Part shown: one piece after another, positions 1-9,265 of the stretch
Position numbering within the stretch: the stretch's first letter is position 1
Layout of the letters: each line of letters opens with the position of its first letter
Source: Apilactobacillus sp.
GTDB taxonomy: Bacteria; Bacillota; Bacilli; Lactobacillales; Lactobacillaceae
Direction of reading: 5' to 3'
Length of the DNA stretch: 64,000 nucleotides
NCBI RefSeq assembly: GCF_025290035.1
Contig: NZ_JAMBKT010000001.1
Span: forward strand, 199,738 to 263,737
Position numbers and translations under genes: made by a program
The notes under the pieces: generated by a model
The model's input: the letters and a program-made list of their open reading frames with translations, nothing else
Databases searched by the model: none
What the model was told of the DNA's origin: nothing

Positions 1-530
1 TCCAAAATCTTAATTGGTAGTACTTCATCATCAAGTAATGCAACCATCCAACGAATTGGACGAATAAAGTCTAAACGATAAACGTTCCATTTCATTAAAG
101 TTGGGAAGTTCATGCTTGTAACAACATCTTTTAATCCCATTAAAACTTCTTTAACATCTTTTCCAGCAATATGCTTTTCAACAAATACATATTCTGTTCC
201 TTTAATTTCCTTAAAGGTAATGTCATCGGTACTTACACCTTGTCCCTTGGTAAAACCAATTGCTGCCTTAGACCAATTACCTTGATCATCTAAAGCAATT
301 TTCTTAGCAGGACCTTTAACTGTTTCGTTAATATCTTCTTGCTTATCAGCCAATCCAGTAATTTGAATTGTTAATCTTCTAGGAGTTGAATAAGGCTTGA
401 TACTTTCAAAGTCGATTCTTTGTTCTTTCAAGTATTCTTGTGTCTTTTTAACTAATTGGTCAATACTTGGTGTTACAACATGTGCAGGCATTTCTTCTAG
501 ACCAATTTCAAATAAAAATGTATGATCCAT
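1..530 (-). CDS. glyS: Glycyl-tRNA synthetase beta subunit, N-terminal part
   Basis: This is the beta subunit of the bacterial tetrameric (alpha2beta2) glycyl-tRNA synthetase, which charges tRNA-Gly in the cytoplasm. About 176 N-terminal residues are present and the gene runs off the left edge. My translation begins [16 protein letters not shown], the usual GlyS start with the conserved G(L/T)EE(M/L)P segment. The ATG shares one base with the glyQ stop (TAATG), so the two subunits are translationally coupled downstream of the glycine T-box. The catalytic core is in the alpha subunit; beta contributes tRNA binding. Confidence 0.95.
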   Translation of the reverse strand, partial: MDHTFLFEIGLEEMPAHVVTPSIDQLVKKTQEYLKEQRIDFESIKPYSTPRRLTIQITGLADKQEDINETVKGPAKKIALDDQGNWSKAAIGFTKGQGVSTDDITFKEIKGTEYVFVEKHIAGKDVKEVLMGLKDVVTSMNFPTLMKWNVYRLDFIRPIRWMVALLDDEVLPIKIL

Positions 531-1462
531 TATTTTTCCTCCTTGTTTTCATCATCTTGTAGCAGTGATTGTCTTAATTTTTCATCTTTAATTAATGGGA
601 AGCCAAGCTTCTTTCTTTCAGCAATAAATGCTTTAGCAATTTCTCTAGCCATTCTTCTAATTCTTGAAAGATAACCGGCACGTTCTGTTACAGATACTGC
701 ACCACGGGCATCTAAAAGGTTAAAAGTGTGACTACATTTTAGAACATAATCATACGCTGGATGAACTAATCCGTTAGCAATTTGCTTTTTAGCTTCTTCT
801 TCAAAATCATCAAACATCTTCAAAAGCATGTCTTGATTACTTTCTTCGAAACTGTATTTTGAGTGTTCAAATTCTGGTTCTTTGAAAATATCACCGTATT
901 TAACACCATCACTCCATTCAAGTTCGAAAACATTGTTAACATCTTGAACATATGAAGCTAGTCTTTCAAGACCGTATGTGATTTCTGAAGCTACCGGATT
1001 CATTTCTTGACCACCTACGATTTGGAAGTAAGTAAATTGAGTAACTTCCATTCCGTCAAGCCAAATTTCCCAACCAACACCGGCACAACCCATTGAAGGA
1101 TTTTCCCAGTTATCTTCAACGAATCTAATGTCATGTTCTTCCGGATTAATTCCTAATTCCTTTAAACTATCTAAGTATAATTCTTGAATGTTTTCAGGAG
1201 ATGGTTTCATAATTACTTGGAATTGATGATGTTGGTATAAACGGTTAGGGTTTTCACCATATCTACCATCAGCAGGTCTTCTTGATGGTTCTACATAAGC
1301 AGCATTCCATGGTTCAGGACCAATAGCTCTTAAAAATGTGTATGGACTCATAGTTCCGGCACCTTTTTCAGTGTCGTAAGCTTGCATTAGCATACAACCC
1401 TGTGATGACCAGTATTGTTGTAGTTTTAAAATAATATCTTGCATTGACAACTTATCTGTCAT
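530..1462 (-). CDS. glyQ: Glycyl-tRNA synthetase alpha subunit
   Basis: This is the catalytic alpha subunit of the heterotetrameric glycine-tRNA ligase; 310 residues is normal for the family. The class II core is recognisable from the N-terminal [12 protein letters not shown] segment and the [19 protein letters not shown] stretch. The frame is open 10 codons further upstream, but I place the start at the ATG at 1460-1462 because an AGGAG Shine-Dalgarno sits at 1471-1475 with good spacing and the protein then starts MTDKLSMQ as in relatives. It is the first gene of a glyQ-glyS operon preceded by a T-box leader and its own promoter. Confidence 0.97.
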   Translation of the reverse strand: MTDKLSMQDIILKLQQYWSSQGCMLMQAYDTEKGAGTMSPYTFLRAIGPEPWNAAYVEPSRRPADGRYGENPNRLYQHHQFQVIMKPSPENIQELYLDSLKELGINPEEHDIRFVEDNWENPSMGCAGVGWEIWLDGMEVTQFTYFQIVGGQEMNPVASEITYGLERLASYVQDVNNVFELEWSDGVKYGDIFKEPEFEHSKYSFEESNQDMLLKMFDDFEEEAKKQIANGLVHPAYDYVLKCSHTFNLLDARGAVSVTERAGYLSRIRRMAREIAKAFIAERKKLGFPLIKDEKLRQSLLQDDENKEEK

Positions 1463-1496
1463 TTTATTTCCTCCTAGTAAAACGAATGGCATAAAA

Positions 1497-1700
1497 AATC
1501 CCTATGTAAAAAGTATATAAAATACCAATTACATAGGGACGATTATTCGCGGTTCCACCCTACTTCTGAAATTAATCAGCAGCTTGATTTGTTTGGTTCC
1601 AAAAGTGCCAATTACTAAAGTATTGAATAGCTTCCACCAATCTATTCTCGCTGAAAAAATCTTAGTAACATTCTTCTGTCATTACCATTCGTATTTAATT
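1497..1700 (-). promoter_or_regulatory. Glycine T-box riboswitch leader of glyQS
   Basis: Read on the minus strand, the leader carries the T-box core GGGTGGAACCGCG (complement near 1547-1560). A strong intrinsic terminator follows (CCCTATGTAA/TTACATAGGG, about 1497-1538, then a U run). The probable specifier is GGC (complement at 1607-1609), a glycine codon followed by A and then CTTTTGGAACC, matching the gene downstream. Uncharged tRNA-Gly would pair with it, form the antiterminator and let glyQS be transcribed. The Stem I boundary is approximate. Confidence 0.9.
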
Positions 1701-1706
1701 AATTTA

Positions 1707-1735
1707 ATTATAGTTTAGTAAATCCAAAAAATCAA
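1707..1735 (-). promoter_or_regulatory. Sigma-A promoter of the glyQS leader
   Basis: On the minus strand there is a -35 TTGATT (1730-1735) and a perfect -10 TATAAT (1707-1712) separated by 17 bp. The start site would be near 1700, just before the T-box. The -35 lies next to the recO stop. Confidence 0.75.
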
Positions 1736-1737
1736 TT

Positions 1738-2499
1738 CTATAATTTCAAATCATTAATTTGATCCAGAAACTTTTTACTCTTTAAATGAATTCCAACTGC
1801 GTCAGAATATATTTTATCTAGTAATTTACGTAAATTAACCTTAGTGGTTTCATTGACATTAACGTTTCCTAAACGATTTAAATCAACAATTGAAAATCTT
1901 CTTAAGTAATAAATTGTTTTTTGATCTAAATGGAGCCTGTTTTCGTCTAAATGAAAATGATTCTGACATATTAATCCACCATATGCTTCAGAATAATCAA
2001 AATTCAAATTCGTTCTACCGCAAACGCTACATCCTCTTAATTCTGGTTTAACACCAAATACATCTAACAATTGGATTTCCATGATGTTAGTGATTACTTC
2101 AGGATCTACTCCATTATCGATAAACCTTAATGCTGCGAACAACTGATTAAACCAAAATGGAATCGGTACAGAATCATCAAAAGCTGTATCAATTAAAGAC
2201 ATAATATAAGTAGCATACGCATTAAGAAAAATGTCTTCACTTATATTTTCATAGTGGCTGGTATCTAACCCGCTGTATATATATGAGAGATTATCGTTAT
2301 TAATTTTTCCAGAATATGTCCCATAAGTGAATGGTAAAATATCTGCCATCATTTTGAAGCCTCTTTTACGGGCTCCTCTAATGAAAAACATCTTCTTACC
2401 AGCTTCTGCTGTTAGAAATTTAACAAGCATGTCATTCTCTTTATAATCACGCCTATATAATAAAATGCCATGAAAATTCATGTAAGTTTGTGAATCCAT
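1738..2499 (-). CDS. recO: DNA repair protein RecO
   Basis: RecO is the recombination mediator that, with RecR, loads RecA onto SSB-coated single-stranded DNA. The N-terminal OB-fold begins at the FHGILLYRRDYKENDMLVKF segment. A zinc-binding cluster is visible as CSVC (about residues 157-160) and CQNH (about 178-181). Length (253 aa) is typical. The frame is open upstream through TTG and GTG codons; I prefer the ATG at 2497-2499 because GGTTGGTG lies just ahead, but TTG at 2511 is possible. It is the last gene of phoH-ybeY-dgkA-era-recO, the standard Lactobacillales order. Confidence 0.93.
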   Translation of the reverse strand: MDSQTYMNFHGILLYRRDYKENDMLVKFLTAEAGKKMFFIRGARKRGFKMMADILPFTYGTYSGKINNDNLSYIYSGLDTSHYENISEDIFLNAYATYIMSLIDTAFDDSVPIPFWFNQLFAALRFIDNGVDPEVITNIMEIQLLDVFGVKPELRGCSVCGRTNLNFDYSEAYGGLICQNHFHLDENRLHLDQKTIYYLRRFSIVDLNRLGNVNVNETTKVNLRKLLDKIYSDAVGIHLKSKKFLDQINDLKL

Positions 2500-2519
2500 T
2501 CTGTTCACCAACCAATTTC

Positions 2520-3428
2520 TTAGTAGTTATCTTTCTTGTATCCTAATGACTTAAGAACTGAAGATTCATTTCTCCATCCTGGATGAACTTTAACCCAAAG
2601 CTTTAAGTAGACTTTACTGCCTAATAAATCTTCGATATCTTGTCTAGCTAATGTTCCAATCTTTTTCAACATTGAACCTTGCTTACCGATTAAAATACCT
2701 TTTTGTCCAGGTCTATCAACTAAAATATCAGCTTGAATGTCAACATTACCATGTTCATTTGTCTTCATGCTTAAAATATCAATAGCGATTGAATATGGAA
2801 TTTCATCTCTAGCTAACATTAATATTTTTTCTCTAATTAATTCAGCAACAATAAAACGTTCCGGATGATCAGTCACTTCATCTTCAGGATAGTATTGTGG
2901 CCCTGCTGGTAATAGCGCCTTTAAATTAGCCATTAGTTCATCCACATTGTTTCCTTGAAGAGCAGAGATTGGAAATACTTCTTTCCAATCTAATGCCTTT
3001 TTATAAATATCCATAATACTTAGTAATTTATTAGGATTAATTTCATCAATCTTATTAATGATTAAGTAAACGGGCTTATCAATTTCTTTTAAGCGATTGA
3101 TAATAAAGTTATCCCCCGCTCCCCTTGTTTCTGTAGCACTAACCATGAATAAAACGGCGTCAACTTCCTTTAATGCAGAGAAAGCTGATTTTTCCATAAA
3201 ATCATCTAGTTTATTAATTGGTTTATGAATTCCTGGTGTATCTAAGAAAACAATTTGTGAATCATCATCTGTATAAACACCTTGAATTTTATTTCTAGTA
3301 GTTTGTGCTTTGTCACTCATGATGGCAATTTTTTGTCCGATAATTCGGTTTAAAAATGTTGATTTTCCAACGTTTGGTCGACCAACGATTGCGACAAATC
3401 CTGAGTGAAAGTTTGGATCAAATTCCAT
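2520..3428 (-). CDS. era: GTPase Era, 16S rRNA maturation factor
   Basis: Era binds the 3' end of 16S rRNA and couples 30S maturation to growth. The G domain shows G1 GRPNVGKS (16-23), G3 DTPG (63-66) and G4 NKID (125-128). A C-terminal KH RNA-binding domain carries the GKQG loop near 248-251. At 302 aa it is the usual size. A clear GGAGGAATATT site precedes the ATG. It lies between dgkA and recO, its conserved place next to the rRNA nuclease ybeY. Confidence 0.97.
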   Translation of the reverse strand: MEFDPNFHSGFVAIVGRPNVGKSTFLNRIIGQKIAIMSDKAQTTRNKIQGVYTDDDSQIVFLDTPGIHKPINKLDDFMEKSAFSALKEVDAVLFMVSATETRGAGDNFIINRLKEIDKPVYLIINKIDEINPNKLLSIMDIYKKALDWKEVFPISALQGNNVDELMANLKALLPAGPQYYPEDEVTDHPERFIVAELIREKILMLARDEIPYSIAIDILSMKTNEHGNVDIQADILVDRPGQKGILIGKQGSMLKKIGTLARQDIEDLLGSKVYLKLWVKVHPGWRNESSVLKSLGYKKDNY

Positions 3429-3444
3429 AATATTCCTCCATAAA

Positions 3445-3840
3445 TTACAATTCCAATATTATTGGGATATAAACTATACATCCTATAATAATTGCAAAGA
3501 TTGATGCAATCACAACTCCTGCAGCTGCAACATCCTTTGTTTTTTTAGCTATCTTATTATACTCTTGCCCAACAATTAAATTAACTATTGATTCACATAA
3601 CGTGTTAATTACTTCTGAAATTAAAACAATAAAGATTGCTAATAAAATCCATATCCATTGCTCTAATTTAATCTTTAAAATAATTGATAAAATAATTACG
3701 ACTACTGATATCAAAAGATGAATTCGAAAGTTACGTTCTGTTTTGCATAAAGTGATTAAGCCATCAATTGCATGCTTAAGCGACTCGATAAAATTACGAT
3801 TTTTACTAGGCACTTTTTTATCTTTCAAGGCCATAATCAT
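3445..3840 (-). CDS. dgkA: Undecaprenol/diacylglycerol kinase
   Basis: This small integral membrane kinase belongs to the DgkA family; in Firmicutes the preferred substrate is undecaprenol, giving carrier lipid for wall and teichoic acid synthesis. Three to four hydrophobic segments lie at about 40-60, 63-80 and 105-130. The family signature with its two acidic residues is present ([14 protein letters not shown]). The start overlaps the ybeY end by 23 bases and has no clear Shine-Dalgarno, which points to translational coupling. A second ATG two codons in (MALKDKK) is equally possible. Confidence 0.9.
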   Translation of the reverse strand: MIMALKDKKVPSKNRNFIESLKHAIDGLITLCKTERNFRIHLLISVVVIILSIILKIKLEQWIWILLAIFIVLISEVINTLCESIVNLIVGQEYNKIAKKTKDVAAAGVVIASIFAIIIGCIVYIPIILEL

Positions 3841-4297
3841 CCATTATCTTTCTTTGAAGTGGGAACATAACATCCTCATCTTCTTGTTTCATATGGTCGT
3901 ACCCGTTTAAGTGCAAGAAGCCATGCACAACTAAAAATCCTAATTCTCTTTCATAAGAGTGATTTAGAAATTCTGCTTGTTCGGATACCTTGTCAATTGA
4001 AACAAAAATGTCTCCAATATTTTCGGGTATTTCTGCTGCCATTTCTTCATCCATAATTAATGGGAATTCATCTTCTCCATCTTCGATTGCAAAACTAATA
4101 ACATCAGTGGCACGATCTACGCCCCTGTACTTACTATTAATTTCCTTAATCTCATCATTATTAACAAATGTTACTGACATTTCAGTATTATCCTTTAAGT
4201 TCAATTGCTTGCTTGCAAACTGAAGAACATTTTGTACCAACTCGACGTGTTTTTCGTCCACACCATCTTTAGTCTTATCGTAAATTTCTAAGTCCAT
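3818..4297 (-). CDS. ybeY: Endoribonuclease YbeY, rRNA maturation factor
   Basis: YbeY is a zinc-dependent single-strand RNase for 16S rRNA 3' processing and ribosome quality control. The metal motif is intact: HGFLHLNGYDH with H125, H129 and H135. Length (159 aa) is standard. A CAGGAGTAATTAG site precedes the ATG. It sits between phoH and dgkA, overlapping the latter, in the conserved phoH-ybeY-dgkA-era block. Confidence 0.96.
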   Translation of the reverse strand: MDLEIYDKTKDGVDEKHVELVQNVLQFASKQLNLKDNTEMSVTFVNNDEIKEINSKYRGVDRATDVISFAIEDGEDEFPLIMDEEMAAEIPENIGDIFVSIDKVSEQAEFLNHSYERELGFLVVHGFLHLNGYDHMKQEDEDVMFPLQRKIMDDYGLER

Positions 4298-4315
4298 CTA
4301 ATTACTCCTGTTTGA

Positions 4316-5284
4316 TTAATTTTTTTGATATTCAGAATATGCATCGATAATTCTAGCAACTACCGGATGTCTAACAACATCTTTTGAATCAAATGTTACA
4401 AATCTAATTTTATCAACGTTTTGTAAAATAGTTTGTGCTTGCACTAGACCGCTACTTGCATGCTTAGGCAAATCAATTTGAGATATATCACCATTAACAA
4501 TCATTTTAGAACCGAATCCAAGACGTGTTAAGAACATCTTCATTTGTGCCGTAGTAGTATTTTGAGCTTCATCTAGGATAACAAACGCTGTTTCTAATGT
4601 TCTTCCACGCATATATGCTAACGGAGCAATTTCAATTACTCCTCTTTCCATCAATCTAGCAGTATGTTCTCTACCCAAAATGGAGTGAAGAGCATCATAT
4701 ATAGGTCTTAAATATGGATCAACCTTTTCTTTTAAATCACCTGGCAAAAATCCTAAACTTTCTCCAGCTTCAACAGCCGGTCTAGTTAAGATAATTTTTT
4801 CTACATCACCGTGTTTTAACGCAGCAATGGCCATAACAACAGCTAAATATGTTTTACCAGTTCCGGCTGGACCAACCCCAAATGTTATGTCATTTCTTTT
4901 TACTGACTGAACATATTGACGTTGTCCAAAGTTTTTAACCCTTACTGGTTTACCTTTAAAGTCTTTGATTAATATTTGATTGTATAGATCCTTAAAATAG
5001 CTTAGCGTATCATTTTTCGCCATATTCATAGCTGATACGATATCGCTACTATTTAAAGTAACTCCATTTTGAATTAAATCCATTAAGTTTTTAAAAATTG
5101 AGATAACTTTATTAACATCGTCCTCGCTTCCGGACACTTTAACATTTGTCCCAAAAGCATTAATAGAAACATCCATACCCTCTTCAAGAATTGTAACGTA
5201 TTTATTTTGTGCGCCTAATAGCTTAGGTTCAAAATCTAAATTATGAATGATGAATTCTTTGGTTACTTCAGTATTTTCTGTCAA
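4316..5284 (-). CDS. phoH: PhoH-family P-loop ATPase
   Basis: This PhoH/PhoL-type protein is a cytoplasmic ATPase with a Walker A motif GPAGTGKT (138-145) and a Walker B-like ILDEAQNT. The family is linked by context to RNA metabolism and by name to phosphate starvation; the exact role is not settled. It is 322 aa. The start appears to be TTG at 5282-5284, preceded by AAAAAGGAGTC, since no in-frame ATG lies at a suitable place. It heads the operon leading to ybeY, dgkA, era and recO. Confidence 0.93.
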   Translation of the reverse strand: MTENTEVTKEFIIHNLDFEPKLLGAQNKYVTILEEGMDVSINAFGTNVKVSGSEDDVNKVISIFKNLMDLIQNGVTLNSSDIVSAMNMAKNDTLSYFKDLYNQILIKDFKGKPVRVKNFGQRQYVQSVKRNDITFGVGPAGTGKTYLAVVMAIAALKHGDVEKIILTRPAVEAGESLGFLPGDLKEKVDPYLRPIYDALHSILGREHTARLMERGVIEIAPLAYMRGRTLETAFVILDEAQNTTTAQMKMFLTRLGFGSKMIVNGDISQIDLPKHASSGLVQAQTILQNVDKIRFVTFDSKDVVRHPVVARIIDAYSEYQKN

Positions 5285-5360
5285 TATAGCGACTCCTTTT
5301 TATCATTTTTATAATCAAATATTAGCACAACTTTTTAGTTTAAAAAAGTTATTAATATGT

Positions 5361-5387
5361 ATAAAAAAGCATGATTAAATCATACTT
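5361..5387 (-). terminator. Terminator after yqeY
   Basis: On the minus strand AAGTATGAT-TTA-ATCATGCTT forms a 9-bp stem with one G-U pair and is followed by a run of U. It separates yqeY from phoH. Confidence 0.7.
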
Positions 5388-5397
5388 TTAGTTATTT

Positions 5398-5841
5398 CTA
5401 GCTTAAATGAGCTTTAACTGATTGATTTACTTCGTTTCCATCAGCTTTACCCTTAACCTTAGGCATAATAGCACCCATTACTTTTCCGAAATCAGACATT
5501 GCACTTGCGCCAACTTCGTTGATAGTTTCTTCAACCACTTTATCAATTTCTTCTTTTGACATTTGTTCTGGAGCGTATTTGCTTAGAACTTCTAATTGTT
5601 GTTCTTGTTCAGCAACTAAATCGTCTCTACCACCGTTTTTAAATTCAGCGATTGATTCTTTAACTTGCTTAACTTCTCGAGTAATAACAGTAAGTTCTTC
5701 TTCGTCAGTTAAATCATGACCTACAGAAACCTTTTCGTTAGTTAAAGCTGTTTTCAATGATCTAATTACGTTTAGAGAAACCTTGTTGTGTTCCTTCATT
5801 GCAGTCTTCAAATCTTCAGTTAAATTATTAGCAATACTCAT
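5398..5841 (-). CDS. yqeY: GatB/YqeY domain protein
   Basis: This 147-residue helical protein is of the YqeY family, related to the C-terminal tRNA-binding domain of GatB. Its biochemical role in bacteria is not firmly known. The family's central K(Q)VKESIAEF and C-terminal GKVMGAIMPKVKGKADG segments are both present. The frame is open ten codons upstream, but the ATG at 5839-5841 (MSIANN) has GAAGGAA ahead and matches relatives. It follows rpsU across a terminator, the usual rpsU-yqeY-phoH order. Confidence 0.9.
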   Translation of the reverse strand: MSIANNLTEDLKTAMKEHNKVSLNVIRSLKTALTNEKVSVGHDLTDEEELTVITREVKQVKESIAEFKNGGRDDLVAEQEQQLEVLSKYAPEQMSKEEIDKVVEETINEVGASAMSDFGKVMGAIMPKVKGKADGNEVNQSVKAHLS

Positions 5842-5869
5842 TATAAATTCCTTCTTTCGATTTTTTAGC

Positions 5870-5904
5870 AAAAAAAACGCTCCTGAAATAACAGGAACGT
5901 TTTT
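5870..5904 (-). terminator. Terminator between rpsU and yqeY
   Basis: A stem AACG(T)TCCTG / CAGGAGCGTT on the minus strand with a long U run. It lies between rpsU and the yqeY start, so yqeY is reached by readthrough of this hairpin. Confidence 0.8.
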
Positions 5905-5909
5905 AGTAA

Positions 5910-6104
5910 TTAAAAGCGACGGCTTTTTTTCTTGTTGTTGCGCTTTCTTGCTGCTTCAGATTTTAATTTACGTTTAACACTTGGTTTTTCGTAGAATTCT
6001 CGTTTACGGTATTCACGTAAAGTACCGTTCTTAGAAACTGTACGTTTAAATCGACGAAGAGCATCATCAAGAGATTCGTTTTTACGAACGACTGTTTTTG
6101 ACAT
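5910..6104 (-). CDS. rpsU: 30S ribosomal protein S21
   Basis: S21 is a very basic small-subunit protein near the 16S 3' end, involved in initiation. The 64-residue sequence has the standard [14 protein letters not shown]-terminus, the [13 protein letters not shown] centre and a lysine/arginine-rich tail. GGAGGGAGGG stands upstream of the ATG and a strong promoter lies at 6181-6209. Confidence 0.98.
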   Translation of the reverse strand: MSKTVVRKNESLDDALRRFKRTVSKNGTLREYRKREFYEKPSVKRKLKSEAARKRNNKKKSRRF

Positions 6105-6180
6105 ATGAAAATTCCCTCCCTCCGAGCTCGAAATACAACAGTTATCTTTTATTTTTTAGTTATTAAAACTGTTCTTAATA

Positions 6181-6209
6181 ATTATACAAAACAATATTAT
6201 TAACGTCAA
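6181..6209 (-). promoter_or_regulatory. Strong sigma-A promoter of rpsU
   Basis: TTGACG (6204-6209) and TATAAT (6181-6186) on the minus strand are separated by exactly 17 bp. This is close to consensus, as expected for a ribosomal protein gene. Confidence 0.85.
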
Positions 6210-6288
6210 TATTACATTTTAATTTCTAGCATACTTTTATCATATAATCTTGATATAATATATTTGAATTATGAAGGAGTGATTAAAA

Positions 6289-7101
6289 ATGAAGCATATT
6301 AATATTTTTGCTATTTCTGATTCTAGTGGCGAAACTGCAATGCAGGTTGCAAAAACTGCTGGAGCGCAATTTGATTCTGCTGATATATCTTATGAAAGAT
6401 ATCCATTTATAACAACTGAATCTATGCTAGCTGGAATCTTAAAAATTGCAAAAGAAAAAAATGCTGTTATTTTCCATACTCTAGTTAATGCTAATCTAAG
6501 CTTACTAATAGAAGACTTCGCTTCTGAAAATAATCTTCAAAATGTTGATTGTGTACAAAGACCAATGAAAGCAATTAGTAGTCAACTGGGCAGTAATCCA
6601 GAAAGAGTATCAGGTCTTGTCCATGACCTAAACGATGAATATTTCAAAAGAATTGAAGCAATGGAGTTTTCTGTTGAAAATGACGATGGAAGTAACCCAC
6701 AAAATTTAACCAAGGCAGATGTCGTGATTCTTGGTATTTCCAGAACTTCCAAGACACCCTTATCTTTATATCTTGCAAATAAAAAATTAAAGGTATCAAA
6801 TGTTCCAATTGGTCCAACCCTTCAATTACCAAAAGAAGTTTTCGATGTTGATTCAAATAAGATATTTGGATTAACTAGTGATACAGCAGATATTCAAAAG
6901 ATCAGAAAAACCAGAATGGAATCATATGGAATCGAAGAAGAAACACCTTATTCAAGTACCGATAATATCAATGCTGAATTAGATTATGCTGATAAGCTAT
7001 ATAAACAACTTGGATGTTTAATTATAAACGTTCATGATAAATCTATCGAAGAAACAGCTACAATTATCATGGAAAGTCTTAACATTGATTCATATAAATA
7101 A
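6289..7101 (+). CDS. ppsR: Pyruvate,phosphate dikinase regulatory protein (kinase/pyrophosphorylase)
   Basis: This DUF299-family enzyme both inactivates PPDK or PEP synthase by ADP-dependent phosphorylation and reactivates it by Pi-dependent dephosphorylation. The N-terminus ISDSSGETA (9-17) and the P-loop-like GISRTSKTP (149-157) are diagnostic. It is 270 aa with GAAGGAGTG before the ATG. Two TATAAT boxes (6243-6248, 6254-6259) lie upstream without clear -35 elements. It is a lone plus-strand gene; its usual partner, a PPDK or PEP synthase gene, is not in this window. Confidence 0.92.
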   Translation: MKHINIFAISDSSGETAMQVAKTAGAQFDSADISYERYPFITTESMLAGILKIAKEKNAVIFHTLVNANLSLLIEDFASENNLQNVDCVQRPMKAISSQLGSNPERVSGLVHDLNDEYFKRIEAMEFSVENDDGSNPQNLTKADVVILGISRTSKTPLSLYLANKKLKVSNVPIGPTLQLPKEVFDVDSNKIFGLTSDTADIQKIRKTRMESYGIEEETPYSSTDNINAELDYADKLYKQLGCLIINVHDKSIEETATIIMESLNIDSYK

Positions 7102-7125
7102 AAAAAGAGCTTACGCTCTTTTTTT
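7101..7125. terminator. Bidirectional terminator between ppsR and nfo
   Basis: GAGC-TTAC-GCTC is flanked by A runs and T runs on both sides and sits between the convergent ends of ppsR and nfo. Confidence 0.85.
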
Positions 7126-8029
7126 ATTGGTTTAAGATATCATTCATTAATGAATCATTGAATTTTTGTTCTTTTAACATTTTAACTTCGAAATAATGTG
7201 GAGATACTTTTTTCTTAGTTCCTTCGATGGCAACAGCTGGTGTTTCCATTACTTTAGGAACATCCACAAGAGCTTCGTGATGAGCAATGTAATTAAGCGC
7301 ATCGAAACCGATTGTTCCTAATCCGATAATCTCATGTCTATCTTTATGACTACCAAAATCATTTTTTGAATCATTCAAATGAATTACTTTGATTTTGTCT
7401 AAACCAATAACATGATCAAATTCATTTAATACTCCATCAAAATCATTTTTGACATCATATCCTGCATCATTAGTATGACAGGTATCAAAAGTAACTGATA
7501 GTTTATCATTTAAAGTAACTCCATCCATAATCTGAGCAATTTCTTCAAATGTTCTACCAACTTCTGTCCCTTTGCCAGCCATGGTTTCTAATGCAATTTG
7601 AACTTTTTGATCGGGTTCAATTACTTCATTTAGTCCTTTAGCAATTTGCGCAATTGCTTTATCGGCACCTTCACCAACATGAGCTCCCGGATGCAATACA
7701 ATTTGAGATGCACCAATAGCTTCAGCTCTTTTTACTTCATCGTGTAAAAATTGAATTCCAAATTCAAAATTTTGGGGCTTAGTAATATTTCCTAGATTAA
7801 TAATGTATGGAGCATGAACAACTGTTTCTAAGATGTCATGTTCTTTCATGTATTGTTTTCCATCGTCAGCACGTAGTTCTTCGATTGGCTTTCTTCTAGT
7901 ATTTTGTGGTGCACCAGTGTAGACCATAAATACATTTTCGCCATAGCTATCAGCCTCTTTAGCAGATCCTAAAAACATAGTTGATCCGCTCATACCTACA
8001 TGTGAACCAATTAAAAACTTACTTTCCAT
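7124..8029 (-). CDS. nfo: Deoxyribonuclease IV (AP endonuclease)
   Basis: Endonuclease IV cleaves 5' to abasic sites in base excision repair and uses a trinuclear zinc centre in a TIM barrel. Metal-ligand segments are visible: [39 protein letters not shown], and HLNDSKN...HKDRHE. Length (301 aa) is normal. Its start overlaps the end of the TagF-like gene by 11 bases, so it is probably the last gene of the envelope operon. That pairing is not functionally obvious. Confidence 0.95.
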   Translation of the reverse strand: MESKFLIGSHVGMSGSTMFLGSAKEADSYGENVFMVYTGAPQNTRRKPIEELRADDGKQYMKEHDILETVVHAPYIINLGNITKPQNFEFGIQFLHDEVKRAEAIGASQIVLHPGAHVGEGADKAIAQIAKGLNEVIEPDQKVQIALETMAGKGTEVGRTFEEIAQIMDGVTLNDKLSVTFDTCHTNDAGYDVKNDFDGVLNEFDHVIGLDKIKVIHLNDSKNDFGSHKDRHEIIGLGTIGFDALNYIAHHEALVDVPKVMETPAVAIEGTKKKVSPHYFEVKMLKEQKFNDSLMNDILNQ

Positions 8030-9242
8030 TATTAATCCCCCTCATGATTTTAACAAATTCTGCTGAAGAATTTTCGGATTCCCATCCACAGAATTTATCA
8101 TAAAATTTATTGTATTTTTCTACATAATCTTCGTATTCATTATTTTCAGTAAAAACATGAATTTGATTATAGAAATCATTTTCTTTTTCTACAACAGGGC
8201 CAGGTAATTCACTTCTGTAATCGAAGTAAAAACCTCTTATGTCATCTTCATAGTGATTTAAATCATAAGCATAAAATAACATTGGTCTCTTTAAGTTTGC
8301 ATAATCAAACATTACAGAAGAATAGTCAGTGATTAATAAATCAGTCATTAGATAAATATCACTCATATCTTCTTCTACCATGATAAATGCACGATCTTCA
8401 TAACCAGTAATGTCAATAAAGTCTTTTACTAGATAATGTGGACGCAGAATTAGGAATGTATTTTCATCAACATTGTTGAAGAATTCTTCCAAGCTGAAAG
8501 GTAATTCAAAATTATAAACTCCTTTACGCTTATAGTTATCATCTCTCCAAGTTGGAGCATAGGTAATAACTCTTACGTCATCTCTACCTAAATATTGCTT
8601 TTTTAACTTACTGATTTGTAACTCATTATTATCATAATAAAGAACATCATTACGAGGATAACCAATATCTAAGAACTTGTTGTTAAAACCAAAAGCTCGT
8701 TTAAATATATCCTTAGAGTATTGATTTGGAGCGATTAAATAATCCCAACGATTAGCTTCTTCAGTAAAATTCTTTTTATATCTTTCTGTATCAGTTCCAG
8801 GCATCATCACATTTTCAATGTCTGTTCCTAACTTTTTCAAAGGTGTTCCATGCCAAGTTTGCATGTAAACAGTTCCCTTGTTTTTATTCCACCATTTAGG
8901 TGTTCTTGAGTTAAACACCCAGAAATTAGCTCTAGCCATCGCCCAAACCCATCTTGGCATAAATCTTTTTACGATTTTTACATCAGGGTACAATTTACTA
9001 AAAGTCTTATATTCAGACTTTCTAACTGTAAAATATGCGATATTTTTGTATTCAGGATATAATTCAACCCATTTTTGATAAATTGCCGCTGGATTATCAT
9101 TTATATCTTTGCCTTGAAAACTCTCAAAAACTACAGAGTTTTTCTTAACGGGGAAAATAATCAAGAAATTATTAATAAGAATCAAACATCTTCTGATTGA
9201 TTTTTTTATTAATTTAACTATTTTCTTTTTAAGTTTCATCAT
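8019..9242 (-). CDS. CDP-glycerol glycerophosphotransferase, TagF/TarF-like
   Basis: This membrane-associated teichoic acid enzyme transfers glycerol-phosphate from CDP-glycerol to a polyprenol-linked or glycerol-phosphate acceptor. An N-terminal basic/hydrophobic segment (1-30) would bind the membrane. Family motifs are QTWHGTPL (128-135), YAPTWRD (about 228-234) and TDYSS (305-309). At 407 aa it is a single-domain enzyme, shorter than long polymerases. A second ATG is one codon in. It closely resembles the second transferase domain of the 23.2-28.3 kb protein. The gene follows tagG. Primase, polymerase or lipoteichoic-type function cannot be decided from sequence alone. Confidence 0.9.
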   Translation of the reverse strand: MMKLKKKIVKLIKKSIRRCLILINNFLIIFPVKKNSVVFESFQGKDINDNPAAIYQKWVELYPEYKNIAYFTVRKSEYKTFSKLYPDVKIVKRFMPRWVWAMARANFWVFNSRTPKWWNKNKGTVYMQTWHGTPLKKLGTDIENVMMPGTDTERYKKNFTEEANRWDYLIAPNQYSKDIFKRAFGFNNKFLDIGYPRNDVLYYDNNELQISKLKKQYLGRDDVRVITYAPTWRDDNYKRKGVYNFELPFSLEEFFNNVDENTFLILRPHYLVKDFIDITGYEDRAFIMVEEDMSDIYLMTDLLITDYSSVMFDYANLKRPMLFYAYDLNHYEDDIRGFYFDYRSELPGPVVEKENDFYNQIHVFTENNEYEDYVEKYNKFYDKFCGWESENSSAEFVKIMRGINNGK

Positions 9243-9265
9243 AAAAAACGTTCAATCCTTTTATA

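Noticed and set aside
3990..4223. Plus-strand open frame of 77 codons opposite ybeY
   Set aside because: It is a Ser/Ile-rich antisense shadow of a well-supported gene, with no Shine-Dalgarno or family resemblance.
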